64,000 nucleotides of DNA from Ruania halotolerans (lineage in GTDB: Bacteria; Actinomycetota; Actinomycetes; Actinomycetales; Beutenbergiaceae), in the NCBI RefSeq assembly GCF_021049285.1, contig NZ_CP088017.1:2863380-2927379 (forward strand). Reading direction: 5' to 3'. Positions 62,290 through 64,000 of this stretch are shown piece after piece; position 1 is the stretch's first letter; every line of letters begins with the position of its first letter. Under the pieces are notes generated by a model that ran no database searches, was not told where the DNA came from, and saw nothing but the letters and a program-made list of their open reading frames with translations. The position numbers were made by a program, and so were the translations under genes.

Positions 62290-64000
62290 GGAGGCGACGA
62301 GAGCCCACCACTGCGAGCACACCGATGATCGCGGCCAGTGCACTTGCCATGGCGAGACTACCGAGGTCGGTCTGCGTTCCGGTCGAGGCCAGTGAGCAGG
62401 GCTGCCCAGAGGCAGTGCGGCCAGTCGTCGCATCATCGCCGCTCTCCTCCTCCGCGGCCGCGCCGTCTGCACTGTCTTCACTGCCGTCAGGCGCAGCGCT
62501 CTCCTCCTCGGAGGTGTCGTCACCAGAAGCGAAGGTGATCACCCCGGCCCCGGCGCTCACCTGGGCCGCGGAGGACGGGTCGTCCTGACCCACCGAGAAG
62601 CGCAGCGTGTCCGTGGCACTTTCGCCATCGGCGCTGAGCGTGAAGGTCACCGCGTAGGCGCCCGGCTCGGTGAAGACCCAGTTGCCGTGCTGGTGGGTGT
62701 TCGCCGGGATGGTGTAGGAGAGCGGACCCCCGACGGTGTCGACCACCCGTTCTCCGACCAGCTGACCGAAATTGCCGTTGAGGAAGATGGCCAGCTCACC
62801 CGGCCCTTCCACGGACTCGAGCGTCATCTCGACGCCGTTCGCCCCCGGGCCGTTGACGATCGTCTCGTGCTGGGTGTTCCAGCCCAGCCACGGCACCCCG
62901 GCCTCCTGGTTCTGCTGGATCATCCACACGTCCTGACCCTGCGGTGCGATGAAGGACAGGTCGTCCGGGACGATATCTGCATCCCGGCGTGCGTGGGAGT
63001 CGTCCAGGACGAAGACGACCGTGCTCGGATCGCGCCAGACCGGCGGTGCGGTCCGATCGTCCTTGACCTGCATCTCGAAGGTGCCGTCATCGACCACGGC
63101 GCCGAAGTCGAAGTGGCCTTCGGTGCCGTAGACCACCGATCCGGTCGCTCCGGACGAGCCACCCGAACCACTGCCGGAGTCAGAGCCCGATCCGGAGCCA
63201 TTGGACTCCACGGGGAAGCACTGAGGCGGCGTCCCGGACCCGTTGTCCTTCTGCGGCTGCACCGGGGTCGGTCCCGCGTCTGAACCGTCCGGATCCGGGA
63301 CCTCCTCATCCGGTGTCGGCCTCGGCGTCGGGTCCGGGGTCTCCTCGTCCGGATCCGGCGTCTCGTCCACGGCCGCCGGAAGGACTGTCAGTGCCGTCCA
63401 GCCGACGAGGGTGTTCTCGCGGTCCACCACGGCCACACGGTGCTCACCGGGCGCGGTGCCTGCCGGGATCGCTGCCTGGAAGGCGCCCTCACCATCGGTC
63501 AGCACCCAGTCGTTCGTCACGGCCGCCGGGTCGGAGTACAGGAACGCCGCTCCGTACGCGTCAGCCACCGCAGGCGCCAAGATGGTGACCTGCTCGCCTG
63601 CGCGAACCTCGTTCGGGTCGACGGAGACGTCACCACTCGTGGCCTCAGTCAGCTCGCCGGCATCGGGGGCCTGAGGTGAAGTTGCTGGTGGTTGCAAGCA
63701 GTCCCGATAGTCGTCGGGCAACTCATCACCCACGCTGAAGAGATACCGCGCAGTGTCCGTCGTGGTCTCGGCACCCGTCCCCGAGTTCGTCGCTGTCGCG
63801 CTCACGGTGAGGTAGTAGGCACCCGGTTCGGTGAACGCCCAGTTGGCGTGCACGTGTGCCAGGTAGTCCTGGTGGATCGTCCCGGGCAGCTGGTATCGCT
63901 CATCGGTCAGCACCGAGCGCAGCTCACCGAAGGATCCATTGGTCCACAGGTAGACCTCGCCCGGGCCGTCGACATCGGTGATGTCGATATCGACAGTGTC
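62276..64000 (-). CDS. LAxTG-anchored surface protein with two anchor-M domains (5' end outside window)
   Basis: The frame is open to the window edge; 574 codons are visible. Domain 1 is partial and contains AHVHANWAFTEPGAYYLTV (in-window His49, His51). A short Ig-like segment (VDPNEVRAGEQVTILAPAVA) and a long Pro/Asp/Glu and Gly/Ser spacer follow. Domain 2 is complete: GHFDFGAVVDDGTFEMQV, DDRTAPPVWRDPSTVVFVLD, VPWLGWNTQH and NTHQHGNWVFTEPGAYAVTF. A TEESG-rich spacer leads to LASTG at ~537-541, a hydrophobic segment and an Arg-rich tail. It is the most upstream gene of the cluster seen here. The wall form is likely sortase-linked. Confidence 0.88.
   Translation of the reverse strand, partial: DTVDIDITDVDGPGEVYLWTNGSFGELRSVLTDERYQLPGTIHQDYLAHVHANWAFTEPGAYYLTVSATATNSGTGAETTTDTARYLFSVGDELPDDYRDCLQPPATSPQAPDAGELTEATSGDVSVDPNEVRAGEQVTILAPAVADAYGAAFLYSDPAAVTNDWVLTDGEGAFQAAIPAGTAPGEHRVAVVDRENTLVGWTALTVLPAAVDETPDPDEETPDPTPRPTPDEEVPDPDGSDAGPTPVQPQKDNGSGTPPQCFPVESNGSGSGSDSGSGSGGSSGATGSVVYGTEGHFDFGAVVDDGTFEMQVKDDRTAPPVWRDPSTVVFVLDDSHARRDADIVPDDLSFIAPQGQDVWMIQQNQEAGVPWLGWNTQHETIVNGPGANGVEMTLESVEGPGELAIFLNGNFGQLVGERVVDTVGGPLSYTIPANTHQHGNWVFTEPGAYAVTFTLSADGESATDTLRFSVGQDDPSSAAQVSAGAGVITFASGDDTSEEESAAPDGSEDSADGAAAEEESGDDATTGRTASGQPCSLASTGTQTDLGSLAMASALAAIIGVLAVVGSRRLRVRR

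Overview
The window is a high-GC chromosomal segment from an actinobacterium. The GC-rich codon use, GTG starts, LAxTG wall-sorting signals, oligoribonuclease, DHA2 and MMPL exporters, and many two-component/ABC modules all point to Actinomycetota. Gene content resembles the Micrococcales (Ruaniaceae/Bogoriellaceae-like), but that family-level guess is only an inference.

Layout. 1-2.3 kb: 5' part of a dynamin-like GTPase gene, tRNA-Arg(TCT), a 70-bp tandem repeat built from the tRNA 3' end, and decayed fragments of a serine recombinase and a DUF998 protein. 2.3-5.9 kb: MMPL exporter divergent from its TetR repressor, plus a relic of a second TetR gene. 5.9-11.1 kb: MacB/FtsX-type ABC exporter with NarL-type kinase and regulator. 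11.4-15 kb: ROK regulator and a secreted GH43 arabinanase-like enzyme. 15-18.7 kb: methyltransferase, XRE regulator divergent from an SDR across a long inverted repeat, and a membrane protein. 18.7-26.7 kb: two ABC-2 exporters, a toroid (terpene-cyclase-like) protein, a second kinase/regulator pair, DUF1697, DUF998 and a small conserved-looking ORF. 26.8-34 kb: LacI-controlled sugar ABC importer with GH130 phosphorylase and a Tat-exported glycosidase-like protein, probably for mannosides. 34-35 kb: orn and tRNA-His with a strong terminator. 35-46.4 kb: DHA2 exporter with a truncated MerR gene, ArsR/SRPBCC pair, VanY-like peptidase divergent from a kinase system, an SGNH lipoprotein, an MtrAB-LpqB-like trio, an acyltransferase and a polysaccharide deacetylase. 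46.4-55 kb: third kinase/ABC module, VOC and MerR genes, and a DHA2 exporter coupled to a SnoaL-tailed ECF sigma factor.

55-64 kb is the most distinctive region. It holds a metal-type (ZnuABC/TroABC-like) ABC transporter: permease, ATPase and a solute-binding lipoprotein. These are interleaved with proteins carrying the actinobacterial choice-of-anchor M / surface-anchored repeat domain, whose hallmark is HxHxxWxFTEPGxY. Five copies of this motif occur in four proteins: two LAxTG wall-anchored proteins, one membrane-anchored protein, and the solute-binding protein itself, where the domain is inserted between the two metal-binding lobes. A partial dyad upstream of the convergent surface protein resembles a metal-repressor box. 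The simplest model is a cell-wall to membrane relay for a metal or metal-bearing ligand; that function is inferred, not shown.

Seven regulator/sensor or repressor/exporter units within 64 kb suggest a region specialised in envelope stress, drug export and carbohydrate use. No CRISPR array, intact transposase, phage gene or rRNA was seen.
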